The translations under genes and the position numbers were made by a program. The notes under the pieces are model-generated. The model worked only from the letters and a program-made list of their open reading frames with translations. It was not told the origin of the DNA and made no database searches. A stretch of 64,000 nt of DNA, taken from the NCBI GenBank assembly GCA_016794425.1, contig JAEUHR010000058.1, positions 181,627-245,626 of the forward strand, written 5' to 3'. The DNA is from Planctomycetota bacterium (GTDB taxonomy: Bacteria; Planctomycetota; UBA1135; UBA2386). Positions 35,901 to 47,742 of this stretch are shown in pieces; the stretch's first letter is position 1, and each line of letters begins with the position of its first letter.

Positions 35901-36047
35901 CCGGCCGGCGCCGCGCTGACGCGGGGCTTCGGCGCGGGCCAGCACACGCTCGAACTGCGGTCGCTCGCCGGCGAGCGCTTCGCGGCGACGTGCACGGTCG
36001 GCAGCGACCTCGCCCCGCAGCAGGTGGTGCTGCGCCGCGTGCCCTGA
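32943..36047 (+). CDS. ECF sigma factor fused to a membrane-anchored carboxypeptidase-regulatory-like ectodomain
   Basis: A 1034-residue fusion. Residues 30-95 are sigma region 2 (LWRVAAHLCRD, AVQATFLSAIEGQRDW, LPWLCGMLANRVRE). Residues 125-180 are region 4 (LRQVDEPYRTTLERHL, then FTAVEIAAELAVPAGTVRMR). A membrane helix at about 224-252 follows, then an Ala-rich linker, then about 730 residues of beta-sandwich repeats with V.V.D..G.P..GA patterns typical of carboxypeptidase-regulatory-like domains. The sigma part would be held at the inner face of the membrane with the repeats outside. Release by proteolysis is an obvious possibility but no cleavage site can be shown. The start is GTG; a second GTG 15 bases later is possible. 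Confidence 0.85.
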   Translation: MPSSRVIRNRIDRWFDRFRRTGDARLLARVFDATAPELWRVAAHLCRDRHAAEDAVQATFLSAIEGQRDWDASRPLLPWLCGMLANRVREQRRRDARTPAADRLAVVAERDPADVAADREVSATLRCALRQVDEPYRTTLERHLVHGFTAVEIAAELAVPAGTVRMRLHRGLDRLRELLPRGLVASGVAAVPLRPAVLATMRANVLGTVPGGAAIVGSGHAGSFVIGVLLMSKVFWTVLGSGLALLLVWWGWPPPAAATVVDGAPAVVAASAAERDAERGSAAAAGAASAVAAAGDRVEAAVAPTDTGSGLLRVHVRNAGNGAPVANVWLVVQGGLDRAAVAPSGAVAPRADTATAAAQRPLRAPTEADGASPPFVLPVGFATIRIDELDVRASAEVRRDEVTELQLDLPVRFTAAIRVVDDADRPVAGARLVGSTGLVAFGLAADEFGSTDADGWCRLPAIDDVLRVRAHADGFAASPSVVLNPDDATAVLRLGSGPATVDGLVADAAGAPLAGCAVALQPLPRWSDDAAPKRGAATPRRHVDAAPILVFSDAAGRFTCRDVPPGHCLVAAVRRLDDGSSRLVEQRVEVTAGGHAFVSLAFGGGATLDVGLRTADGAPVAAADVMLSLQHPDLGEFARVATVAVTTGADGEASVRDLLPGSWRAQVLHEGLVERDLVLAAGAHERFEHVFGAGPVLGVRVVDGAGRPLAGWLVTVVTGATGRREATDADGWVRFRDLPGEAGTLQVAPDEATAPLATRDVQIGTEVTVAVDPAQLGDGVVRGVLAAPAGDSLAELQVLLVRGNGTEPGLPLTLPVDPASGTFAATRLAAGSYTLVVQHRRNQAPLAVRAGLTVVRGGTLDLGTIALGTGRLVVVATMADGAAVAAPFVGIGLAGARQFGPAAGGDDGGAVALPEGNYEVLVWGEAIRPATTSAAVRQGATTEVPVAVERAAPVALSGEAAGTDALVGLLTVRSAGGSEFVVVVELPAGAALTRGFGAGQHTLELRSLAGERFAATCTVGSDLAPQQVVLRRVP

Positions 36048-36060
36048 GCCCGTACGCGAA

Positions 36061-36092
36061 CGGAGCCGACCGCCTCGCGGCGATCGGCTCCG
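36061..36092. terminator. Hairpin between convergent genes
   Basis: Nine-base perfect arms (36061-36069 and 36084-36092) with an inner 4-base stem after one mismatch. It lies 14 bases after the sigma-fusion stop and 18 before the stop of the convergent Pro-rich frame, so it can serve both. Confidence 0.7.
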
Positions 36093-36109
36093 GGTGGGCT
36101 GCCTCGGGC

Positions 36110-36256
36110 TCAGCCCTTCGGCTTCTGCGTCGGCTTGCCCGGCTGGCCGGCCGGCGGCGCGCTCGGCTTCGGCGGCGTGGGCGTCGCGGGCTTCGGCGGG
36201 GTCGTCGACGGCTTCGGCTGGTTGGGCTGGGGCTGACCGGGTTTCGGGTTGCTCAT
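36110..36256 (-). CDS. Small Pro/Lys-rich protein
   Basis: A 48-codon frame whose product is made almost entirely of Pro, Lys, Gln, Thr, Ala and Gly, in repeats such as KPGQPQPNQPKP and PKPATPTPPKP. It has no hydrophobic core, so it is not membrane-bound, and is probably disordered. The Lys-Pro alternation is kept by codons choosing AAG for Lys and mixed third bases for Pro, which favours selection on the protein over random GC-rich sequence. It is divergent from the sigma-54 activator. Such short basic peptides occur in other planctomycetes, but their role is unknown. Confidence 0.45.
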   Translation of the reverse strand: MSNPKPGQPQPNQPKPSTTPPKPATPTPPKPSAPPAGQPGKPTQKPKG

Positions 36257-36473
36257 GGACTTTGGTTTTGGGTTCGGCGCGGCGGGTGCCGCGCCGGCCG
36301 CCAGGGTGCAAGGCCGGTGCCGCGGCGCCGCAGCGCATCGCCGGCGACGGCGCAACCGTCTGTACCGATGGATGTTGGGCCGCCGGGTGGCGCCGTTGCC
36401 GACGCGCCCCGGCCGGCCAGTTTCGGCACCTTGCTTCCGATCCGGATCGGCACGAGCATGCCGACGCGCCGCC

Positions 36474-37922
<1,449 letters not shown>

Positions 37923-37927
37923 CGGCC

Positions 37928-38776
37928 ATGTCGTTGCCCGTGCCCAAGACCTACAAGCTGTTCGTCGGCGGCAAGTTTCCGCGCAGCGAGTCCGGCCGCT
38001 CGTTCGCGCCGACCGGCAATCCCGGCATCCAGGTCGCGCGCGGCAGCCGCAAGGACCTGCGCGACGCGGTGGTCGCGGCGCGCGCCGGGCTGAAGGGCTG
38101 GAGCGGCAGCAGCGCCTACCTGCGCGGCCAGATCCTGTACCGGCTCGCCGAGATGCTCGAGTCGCGCCGCGCCGCGATGCAGGCCGAACTGCGGCTCGGC
38201 GGCGCGACCGCAGCAGCGGCACAGAAGGAACTCGACACCGCGATCTCGCTGACGGTCTGGTACGCCGGCCTGTGCGACAAGCTGCAGAGCCTGCTCGGCA
38301 GCCAGAACGCGGTGCAGGGCCCGTTCTTCAACTTCTCGACCGTCGAGCCGACCGGCGTCGTCGGCGTGCTCGCCGGCGACACGCCGGCGCTGGTCGGCAC
38401 GCTGGCGCTGGTGTTGCCGGTGCTCGCCGCCGGCAACGCGGTCGTCGCGCTGGTCAGCGAAGCGGCGCCGTTCGCCGGCCTCGCGCTCGGCGAGGTCTGT
38501 GCGTCGAGCGACGTGCCGGCCGGCGCGGTCAACCTGCTCGCCGGCCATCGCGGCGAACTGGCGGGCCAGTTCGCCGCGCACCGCGACGTCGACGGCCTGC
38601 TGGTCGCCGGTCGGCCCGACGCGGCGCTGACGCAGGCGGCCGCCGACAACTGCAAGCGCGTGCGCTACTGCGACCTGCCGGCCGCCGACTGGACCAAGGC
38701 CGCGCGGCTGCGGTCGTTGGCGATGGTGGAGCCGTTCGTCGAGACCAAGACGCTGTGGCACCCCGTGGCACCGTGA
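37928..38776 (+). CDS. Truncated aldehyde dehydrogenase-like protein, resembles the non-catalytic domain of ALDH16
   Basis: A 282-residue protein that corresponds only to the cofactor-binding region of an aldehyde dehydrogenase. YKLFVGGKFPRSESGRSF and the helix with KDLRDAVVAARAG then YRLAEMLESRRA match the ALDH N-terminus; EPTGVVGVLAGDTP corresponds to the PWN region. The catalytic Cys and the ELGGK Glu are absent, and the whole catalytic domain is missing. The protein ends VETKTLWHPV, which resembles the end of the inactive second domain of ALDH16 (RTKALWLP in the human protein, from memory). Together with the 502-residue enzyme upstream it adds to the size of an ALDH16 (about 790). Confidence 0.82.
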   Translation: MSLPVPKTYKLFVGGKFPRSESGRSFAPTGNPGIQVARGSRKDLRDAVVAARAGLKGWSGSSAYLRGQILYRLAEMLESRRAAMQAELRLGGATAAAAQKELDTAISLTVWYAGLCDKLQSLLGSQNAVQGPFFNFSTVEPTGVVGVLAGDTPALVGTLALVLPVLAAGNAVVALVSEAAPFAGLALGEVCASSDVPAGAVNLLAGHRGELAGQFAAHRDVDGLLVAGRPDAALTQAAADNCKRVRYCDLPAADWTKAARLRSLAMVEPFVETKTLWHPVAP

Positions 38777-38787
38777 CGCGCGGTCGC

Positions 38788-38793
38788 TAGACT
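38788..38793 (+). promoter_or_regulatory. Candidate -10 element for deoA
   Basis: TAGACT 58 bases before the deoA ATG, just ahead of the tandem repeat; it is the same hexamer as before paralogues D and E. Confidence 0.3.
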
Positions 38794-38798
38794 GCGCG

Positions 38799-38838
38799 CC
38801 GTCACCGCAGCAGGGAAGCCGTCACCGCAGCAGGGAAG
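38799..38838. repeat. Perfect 20-bp tandem duplication in the deoA leader
   Basis: The unit CCGTCACCGCAGCAGGGAAG occurs twice head to tail with no spacer. The second copy ends 13 bases before the deoA start, and the GGGAAG at its end is the closest approach to a ribosome-binding site, so both copies would lie in the transcript leader. Confidence 0.9.
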
Positions 38839-38851
38839 AACGAACAGGCGC

Positions 38852-40162
38852 ATGCAGCACCATCCGGCCCGGCTGATCGCGAAGAAGCGCGACGGCCACG
38901 AACTCACCACCGCAGAGATCCAGGACCTGATCGGCGGCGTCGTCGACGGCTCGCTCGGCGACGCGCAGCTCGGCGCGTTCTTGATGGCGGTCTGCTGCAT
39001 CGGCATGTCGCCGCAGGAGACCGCGGCGCTGACGCTGGCGATGCGCGACTCCGGGCGCGTGCTGCAGCACCCGCGGGTGGCGCGGCCGAAGATCGACAAG
39101 CACTCGACCGGCGGTGTCGGCGACAAGGTCAGCCTGCTGCTGGCGCCGTTGGTGGCCGCGGCCGGCGTCGCGGTGCCGATGGTCAGCGGCCGCGGCCTCG
39201 GCCACACCGGCGGCACGATCGACAAGCTCGCGGCGCTGCCGGGCTACCGGACCGACCTGTCGCCGGAGCGGTTCGGCGAGGTGCTCGAGGCGTGCGGCTA
39301 CGCGATGATGGCGCCGAGCGGCGAACTGGCGCCGGCCGATCGCCGCATGTACGCGACGCGCGACATCAGCGGCACCGTCGAGAGCATTCCGCTGATCACC
39401 AGTTCGATCCTGGCGAAGAAGCTCGCCGAGGGCATCGACGGCCTGGTGATGGACGTCAAGTGCGGCCGCGCGGCGTTCATGGTCGACCGCGACGACGCGT
39501 TCGCGCTGATGGACAGTCTGTGCGCGGTCGGCCGCGCCGCCGGCATCCGCATGGCGGCGCTGCTGACCGACATGGACCATCCGCTCGGCCTCGCGCTCGG
39601 CAACTCGCTCGAGGTCGCCGAAGTGCTGGCGGCGCTCGAGGGCCAGTGCCCCGACGACCTGCGCGACGTCACGTTGGCGCTCGGCACCGAGATGCTGCTG
39701 CTGGCCGGCGTCTGCGCCGACGCCGAGACCGCAATGGCGAACCTGCAGCGGCTGTGGCGCGACGGCGTCGCGCGGCAGGTGTTCCGCCACAACCTCGAAC
39801 TGCAGGGCGGCGATCCGCGCGTGCTCGACGACGCCAACGCGCTGGGCCGCGCACCCTGCGTGGTGGCGGTGGAGGCGCAGGGCACCGGCTTCGTCGCCGA
39901 CGTGGACCCGCTGCGGCTCGGCCAGATCGTCGTCGACCTCGGCGGCGGGCGGCGGCAGCCGAGTGACCGCATCGACCCGCACGTCGGCATCGTGCTGAAG
40001 CACGTGCTCGGCGATCCGGTGCGCACCGGCGATGTGCTCGCGTTCGTGCACGCGCGCACGCGGACCGACGCCGAGGCCGCGGCGGCGCGCGTGCTGGCGG
40101 CGATGCCGATCGGCGAGGAACGCCGCAAGCGGCGGCCGCTGGTGCAGCAGCGCATGGCGTGA
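38852..40162 (+). CDS. deoA: Thymidine/pyrimidine-nucleoside phosphorylase
   Basis: A 436-residue enzyme that splits thymidine, deoxyuridine or uridine with phosphate to base and (deoxy)ribose-1-phosphate. KHSTGGVGDKVSL (phosphate loop), GRGLGHTGGTIDKL (family signature), and MDVKCGRAAF are intact; the C-terminal domain (PYNP type) is complete. It supplies deoxyribose-1-phosphate, which a phosphopentomutase (not in the window) would convert for DeoC. It follows the truncated dehydrogenase after 75 bases that contain a tandem repeat. With cdd and deoC it completes most of the pyrimidine salvage and degradation route. Confidence 0.95.
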   Translation: MQHHPARLIAKKRDGHELTTAEIQDLIGGVVDGSLGDAQLGAFLMAVCCIGMSPQETAALTLAMRDSGRVLQHPRVARPKIDKHSTGGVGDKVSLLLAPLVAAAGVAVPMVSGRGLGHTGGTIDKLAALPGYRTDLSPERFGEVLEACGYAMMAPSGELAPADRRMYATRDISGTVESIPLITSSILAKKLAEGIDGLVMDVKCGRAAFMVDRDDAFALMDSLCAVGRAAGIRMAALLTDMDHPLGLALGNSLEVAEVLAALEGQCPDDLRDVTLALGTEMLLLAGVCADAETAMANLQRLWRDGVARQVFRHNLELQGGDPRVLDDANALGRAPCVVAVEAQGTGFVADVDPLRLGQIVVDLGGGRRQPSDRIDPHVGIVLKHVLGDPVRTGDVLAFVHARTRTDAEAAAARVLAAMPIGEERRKRRPLVQQRMA

Positions 40163-40234
40163 CCCGCGGCGCGGCAGGCGGCAGTCCCGGTCGTAGTTCC
40201 GCAACGGGATCGCCCCGCGGCCCGGTCGGCCCGG

Positions 40235-40240
40235 TAGCAT
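40235..40240 (+). promoter_or_regulatory. Candidate -10 element, near-leaderless
   Basis: TAGCAT eight bases before the ATG of the transglutaminase-like secreted protein; no Shine-Dalgarno sequence. Confidence 0.5.
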
Positions 40241-40248
40241 TCCGGCCC

Positions 40249-41931
40249 ATGGGAACCCCGTGCCGGAGGCTGCGCGGTGCCGCCGCGTGGCTCGTTCGCA
40301 GTGTGCTGCTGCTGCCGTTCGCGGTGGCGCTGCCTGCTCAGGTGGTGCCGCCGATCGACCTGGTGCAGACCTCGTGCACCCAGGTCGTCGATCCGAAGCT
40401 GCCGGGCGCCGGCGTGCAGATCGCCTTCGAGGTGCAGTCGGCGCAGCGCCTGGCCGAGGTGGAGGTGCTGCTGGTGCAGCAAGGCGCGACGGTCGGCACG
40501 ATCCTGGCCCGGCGCGTCGCGACCGGGCGGCCGATCGTGCACGTGTGGGACGGTCGCACGGTGACCGCCGGCACGACCTCGGTGGCGGTCGTGCCGGGGC
40601 GCTACGACGTCCGCATCGTCGCGACCGGGCGCGCGCCGCTCGCGACCGACACGGTCGATCTGCCGCTGCACGTGGTGCGGCTCGGCGTCACCGCGATCGC
40701 CGCGCGCAGCAGCCAGGCCGCCAGCGAGTGGCAGATGGTCTACTTCAAGCGCGGCACCGCGGCGGCGTTCTACGGCGTGCCGGCGCTGCGCGAGTACCGC
40801 AACGTCGCCGACGCGGGCCAGGTCTCGGATCTCGACTACGACGACGGGCAGCCGCGCCCGCCGGTGCCGCTGCACACCGACACCGCGTCGCCGGCGCTCG
40901 AGGGGCTGACCTACGAGGACGATCGCTACAACTACCCGCTGTGCTTCCGCGCCGGCACGCAGCCGACGTTCGCGGTCACGTTCGGCAGCACCTGCACCGG
41001 TCCGGCCGGGGTGGCGTTGCCGGTCGTCTATCCGACGGGCGGCCTGAAGGTCCGCTGTGCGGTCGGCAGTTCGCTGGGCGCCTGGGTGACGCCGGCGACC
41101 GAGATCGTCGCCGGCGGCACGGTCGACTTCGTCGGGCCGGCGCTGCCGGCGGACGCCGGTCGCACCGACGTGGCGCTGCAGTGGTCGTTCCAGGGCTCGC
41201 TCGACGGGGGCGCCACCTGGACGCCGATCCCCGGCGGCTTCACGACGCAGCACCGCTTCTACACCCAGCTGTCGGCGCCGCTGTTCGCCAACACGGCCGG
41301 CGTGCAGCACTCGGGGCCGTGGGTCGAGGTCGCCGACTACCTGCACCAGTGGAAGTCGGCACTGGCGATCGACACCAGCACCGCCGACGGCGTCACCGCC
41401 GCGGTGATCCTCGGCTTCGGCGGGCAGGTCGGCTCGCTGACCACGGCGATCGAAGGCGTGCGCTACGACGCCTACCCGCTCGGCGGCGACGGCGGCGCGT
41501 CGCACTACTACACCGGAACGCACAGCGTGCAGCTGTCGCGCCTGCTCGACGCGCACGCGAACGGCGTGTTCGTGAACTGCTCCGACTGCGCGGCGTCGAC
41601 CGCGGCGATGCTCGGCATGCTCGGCGTCGCCGACGTGCAGATGCAACGGCTCGGAGCGATGACGCTGCGCGCGATCCGCGGCATCGGCGCGCCCGCCTAC
41701 ACGTTGAGCCTCTGGGGCTCGGCACACTCGTTCTCGTACCACCACATCGTCACGCGCACCGGCGGCGCCTACGTCTGCGACGCGTGCATGTGGGTCGACG
41801 AGGACGGCAACCCGAACGCGCTGCCCGGTCTGCCGGGCTACAACGTCGACCGTCCGTGGACCCACTACGCTGCGCTGGCGGCGTCGAACGTGATCACGTT
41901 CCAGCTCGAATCCCTGCCGACCCTGAACTGA
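40249..41931 (+). CDS. Secreted protein with possible transglutaminase-like domain
   Basis: A 560-residue exported protein (signal peptide with core VRSVLLLPFAVALPA, cleavage after AQ). The first 330 residues are beta-rich with no recognised domain. The last 150 contain VNCSDCAASTAAMLGMLGV, then SYHHIVTRTGGAYVCDACMW. A Cys within a helix start, a His, and an Asp in this order is the layout of the transglutaminase-like cysteine protease superfamily. This is a pattern-level match and the catalytic role is not proven. The paired Cys in CSDC and CDAC could instead form disulfides or bind metal. It is followed by another secreted protein nine bases later, so the two form an operon. Confidence 0.65.
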   Translation: MGTPCRRLRGAAAWLVRSVLLLPFAVALPAQVVPPIDLVQTSCTQVVDPKLPGAGVQIAFEVQSAQRLAEVEVLLVQQGATVGTILARRVATGRPIVHVWDGRTVTAGTTSVAVVPGRYDVRIVATGRAPLATDTVDLPLHVVRLGVTAIAARSSQAASEWQMVYFKRGTAAAFYGVPALREYRNVADAGQVSDLDYDDGQPRPPVPLHTDTASPALEGLTYEDDRYNYPLCFRAGTQPTFAVTFGSTCTGPAGVALPVVYPTGGLKVRCAVGSSLGAWVTPATEIVAGGTVDFVGPALPADAGRTDVALQWSFQGSLDGGATWTPIPGGFTTQHRFYTQLSAPLFANTAGVQHSGPWVEVADYLHQWKSALAIDTSTADGVTAAVILGFGGQVGSLTTAIEGVRYDAYPLGGDGGASHYYTGTHSVQLSRLLDAHANGVFVNCSDCAASTAAMLGMLGVADVQMQRLGAMTLRAIRGIGAPAYTLSLWGSAHSFSYHHIVTRTGGAYVCDACMWVDEDGNPNALPGLPGYNVDRPWTHYAALAASNVITFQLESLPTLN

Positions 41932-41940
41932 CCGGCCCCG

Positions 41941-42843
41941 ATGCACGTCCCACACTTCGTCGTGGCGCTCGGCCTGTTGGCCGCCACGCTCTCCACCCAG
42001 GAAGGCGCCCGGACCGGCGACGCACTGCGCCGCGGCGACCCGGTGCGCGAGGCCGCGGCGCGCGCCGCCGTGCGGGCCGAGGTCGCGCAGCGGTACGCGG
42101 CGGCCGCCTGGCCGCGCGGCACGCGGCGGCCGGGGCTCGCGTTCGACGCGCTGCAGCCGGCGGACCTGCGCAGCGAGGAGTTCGCGACGCTCGACGGCGG
42201 CCTGCTGCGCGGCACGTTCGTCGATCGCGACGGCCGTTCGCGGGTCGTGGTCGAGGCGGTGGTCGGCGGTGACGCCGACGCGGCGCAGGCGCAGTTGGTC
42301 GCCTGGCTGTCCCTGGTCAGCCGACCGGGCACGCTGCCGCGGGCCGACGCGGAAGGAATGCCGGTGGGGGACATCGGCTTCGTCGGCTGGTCGAAGCCGG
42401 CCGAGCGGCGCGTCGCGTGGCTCGCGTTCGTGCGCGACAACGTCGCAGTGCGCGTCAGCAGCTGCGACCCGAGCGCCGACCCGCACCCCGACCTGCTGGC
42501 GATCGCGCAGAGCGTGGACGCCGCGGTGCTGCGCGAACCGGTGCTGGCAGCCGAAGCGCCGCTGCCGCGGCCGACCGTGCGGCGGTTCGAAGCGGCCCCG
42601 GCGCGTTGCCGCGCCGGCGCCGTCGTGCCGCTCGTGCTGCAGACCGAGGATCCGGCCGGTGGTGCGGCGCGCTGCGCGTTCACGTTGACCGGCCCGGGCC
42701 AGGGCTACGTCGAAGCGGACCCGAACGGCGGCTGGCGGCTGCACACGACCGGGCCGGGCACGCTGACGATCGACGTGCTGGTCACCGGTTCGCGCGGCAC
42801 GACCGCGACCGCGCGCTGCGTGGTCGACGTCAGCGGCGGCTGA
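41941..42843 (+). CDS. Secreted protein of unknown function
   Basis: A 300-residue protein with a short signal peptide (HFVVALGLLAATLSTQ). The first 200 residues are Ala/Arg-rich with mixed structure (for example GTFVDRDGRSRVVVEAVVGG and IGFVGWSKP). The last 90 residues look like an Ig-like beta sandwich (CRAGAVVPLVLQTEDPAG to TATARCVVDVSGG). No catalytic motif is seen. It lies nine bases after the transglutaminase-like gene and probably acts with it outside the cell. Its 3' end overlaps the convergent serine hydrolase gene by 14 bases. Confidence 0.65.
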   Translation: MHVPHFVVALGLLAATLSTQEGARTGDALRRGDPVREAAARAAVRAEVAQRYAAAAWPRGTRRPGLAFDALQPADLRSEEFATLDGGLLRGTFVDRDGRSRVVVEAVVGGDADAAQAQLVAWLSLVSRPGTLPRADAEGMPVGDIGFVGWSKPAERRVAWLAFVRDNVAVRVSSCDPSADPHPDLLAIAQSVDAAVLREPVLAAEAPLPRPTVRRFEAAPARCRAGAVVPLVLQTEDPAGGAARCAFTLTGPGQGYVEADPNGGWRLHTTGPGTLTIDVLVTGSRGTTATARCVVDVSGG

Positions 42844-43783
42844 TCCGCCGCGGCGCCGCACAGCCGGCGCCGGCGAAGCGCTGGTGGCCCGGCGGCGGCG
42901 TGTAGGGGTGCTGCGGTTCGAAGTGCTGCCACAGCAGCGCCGAGACGTCGCGCAGCAGCACGAAGCCCTCGTTGTCGTGCGACCAGCCCTGGTCGTGCTG
43001 GTGGTTCGTGATCACGCTGAACACGTAGGCGCCGTGCGGCGCCTGCACGAGCACGACCTCGCTGCGCGAGGCGTTGACGGCGCCCTGTTTGCTCAGCGTG
43101 TGCACCCACGGCGGGATCGCCGCCAGCGCTTCGCCGTCCCAGTAGACGCGGCCGAGCAGACGCTGCAGTTCGTCGCTGACCGCGGGGCTCCCGAGCCGGC
43201 CCTCGTGCGCGGCGACCAGCAGCTCGCAGATCTCGCGCGGCGTCGTCTGGCCCCAGCCGAACTCGGCCTTCGCGGCCTCGCGGCCGGGCGTGCGCGAGTT
43301 CACGCGCGTCGCCACGAAGCCCTGCGCGGCGAGCCAGTCGTTGACCGCGCCGCCACCGCCGGCGAGTTCCTGGCACCACAGCGCCGCCGTGTTGTCGCTG
43401 GTCGTGATGCTGAGCATCGCGACCTTGTCCAGCGTGACCTTGCTGCCGTCGGCGAACGCACCGAGCAGGTCCTCGCCGGGGTAGCGGCGGTCCGTCGTGT
43501 AGGTCAGCTCCGCGTGCCAGTCGAGTTCGCCGCGGTCGACCCGGGTCAGCAGTGCCGCGGCGATCGCGGCCTTGATCATGCTGGCGGTCGGGAACACTTC
43601 GTCGGCGCGGTGCGCGAACTCCGCCCCGGTCGCGAGGTGCCGCACGTAGACGCCGACGTCGCCGCGGAACGCGGCCAGCCGCGCCGCGAGGCGTGCCGCC
43701 AGCGAGGGCGCCGGTGCCGGTGCTGGCCGTGTCTGGCATGCGGCCAGGCACGCGAGCAGCACCAGCGCACCGCGCATCGCCAC
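42830..43783 (-). CDS. Class A beta-lactamase-like serine hydrolase lipoprotein
   Basis: A 317-residue protein with a lipoprotein signal (VLLACLAACQT), so it is tethered to a membrane outside the cytoplasm. The three serine-hydrolase motifs are present in order: SMIK (SxxK, nucleophile Ser and Lys) near residue 68, SDN near 128, and HTLSKQG near 229. The last should read KTG or KSG; Gln in the middle is unusual. The class A omega-loop Glu (ExxLN) cannot be found. The best guess is a penicillin-binding or peptidoglycan-related hydrolase rather than a true lactamase. The GTG start leaves one base after the aconitase stop; ATG two codons later is possible. Probably cotranscribed with aconitase. 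Confidence 0.82.
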   Translation of the reverse strand: MAMRGALVLLACLAACQTRPAPAPAPSLAARLAARLAAFRGDVGVYVRHLATGAEFAHRADEVFPTASMIKAAIAAALLTRVDRGELDWHAELTYTTDRRYPGEDLLGAFADGSKVTLDKVAMLSITTSDNTAALWCQELAGGGGAVNDWLAAQGFVATRVNSRTPGREAAKAEFGWGQTTPREICELLVAAHEGRLGSPAVSDELQRLLGRVYWDGEALAAIPPWVHTLSKQGAVNASRSEVVLVQAPHGAYVFSVITNHQHDQGWSHDNEGFVLLRDVSALLWQHFEPQHPYTPPPGHQRFAGAGCAAPRRISRR

Positions 43784-43784
43784 G

Positions 43785-46868
<3,084 letters not shown>

Positions 46869-46940
46869 CGTGGGTGGTGGCCGCGGGCTGACCGTGCCGC
46901 GCGGGCCGAGCGGTTCTATCCGTTCCGATCGCCCGGGGCA

Positions 46941-46974
46941 AAACTGGACAGTGCTCCCGGCTGCGCTCCAGTTT
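46941..46974. promoter_or_regulatory. Inverted repeat (candidate operator) between acnA and a lipoprotein gene
   Basis: Perfect 8-base arms AAACTGGA (46941-46948) and TCCAGTTT (46967-46974) with an 18-base spacer, in the 133-base divergent gap. It is one of the few A/T-containing dyads in this GC-rich DNA and could bind a dimeric regulator of either gene. Confidence 0.45.
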
Positions 46975-47001
46975 CGCGCCGGTCGTGCCGATGCCATCGG
47001 C

Positions 47002-47682
47002 GTGATCCCGCTCCCCCTGCTGCGCGTCCTGTCCCTGTCGTCGTGCCTGCTGGCCGCTGCCTGCGGTTCGCTGCCGAACCACACGGCCGACTTCGCCACC
47101 AACCCGGTGCTCTACGTCGACGTGCCGTTCACGACCCAGGCACCCGGCGACCGGGACGTGTTCGTCGCACCGATCCAGGACGCCCGCGACGAGGCGGCGC
47201 TGCCGCAGCACGAACGTGGGTTCCCGATCGTCTACGGCGCCGACGGCTTCTGGGAGCGGCCGGTGCGCGAGATGCTCGCCGACGTGCTGGTGCGGCAGAT
47301 CGCGGACAGCAAGCTGTTCGGCCGCGTCGTCGACCAGCCTGCGCCGACCACGCTGCTGATCCGGCCGACGCTGCAGAACTTCACGACCGGCACGCGCGAA
47401 GCGATGGCGGGCCGGCGGTCGTTCGCCGAGGTCTCGCTGCGGCTCGAGGTGCTCGGCCCAGCGCGCGCCGACGGTGGGCGGGACGTGCTGCTCGACCGGG
47501 TCTACGGCAGCCGTCAGGTCTCCGAACTCGAACTGAACCCGCCGAGCCCGTACCGGCTGATCGGCCGCGCGCTGCAGCAGAGCATGCAGCAGCTGCTGGC
47601 CGGCCTCGACGGCCACAACCTCGGCCGCAGCGCGGTGCCGCTGGCGGTGCCGGCCGCGGCGGCGGCGGCGCCGGCCCGCTGA
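47002..47682 (+). CDS. Lipoprotein of unknown function
   Basis: A 226-residue protein with a clear lipobox (SSCLLAAACGS), so it is lipid-anchored outside the cytoplasm. The mature part contains DVFVAPIQDARDEAALP, then VREMLADVLVRQIADSKLFGRVV, and LLIRPTLQNFTTGTRE. The order of a strand, a helix with RQIADSKLF, and a further strand resembles ABC-transport auxiliary and LptE-like lipoproteins (DUF799/DUF330 type), but no family can be named safely. The GTG start gives a normal signal peptide. Divergent from aconitase; 60 bases before the pseudokinase-metacaspase gene. Confidence 0.7.
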   Translation: MIPLPLLRVLSLSSCLLAAACGSLPNHTADFATNPVLYVDVPFTTQAPGDRDVFVAPIQDARDEAALPQHERGFPIVYGADGFWERPVREMLADVLVRQIADSKLFGRVVDQPAPTTLLIRPTLQNFTTGTREAMAGRRSFAEVSLRLEVLGPARADGGRDVLLDRVYGSRQVSELELNPPSPYRLIGRALQQSMQQLLAGLDGHNLGRSAVPLAVPAAAAAAPAR

Positions 47683-47725
47683 GCGGCCTGAGCGGCAGCG
47701 CTTCCGCCGGCGGCCGCGCGGCCCC

Positions 47726-47731
47726 TATGCT
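47726..47731 (+). promoter_or_regulatory. Candidate -10 element for the pseudokinase-metacaspase gene
   Basis: TATGCT eleven bases before the ATG, with no Shine-Dalgarno sequence; it suggests the gene has its own promoter. Confidence 0.45.
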
Positions 47732-47742
47732 GCCGGCCCGCC

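Noticed and set aside
42830..43783. True class A beta-lactamase
   Set aside because: The KTG motif is altered and no omega-loop Glu is found; named only as lactamase-like.
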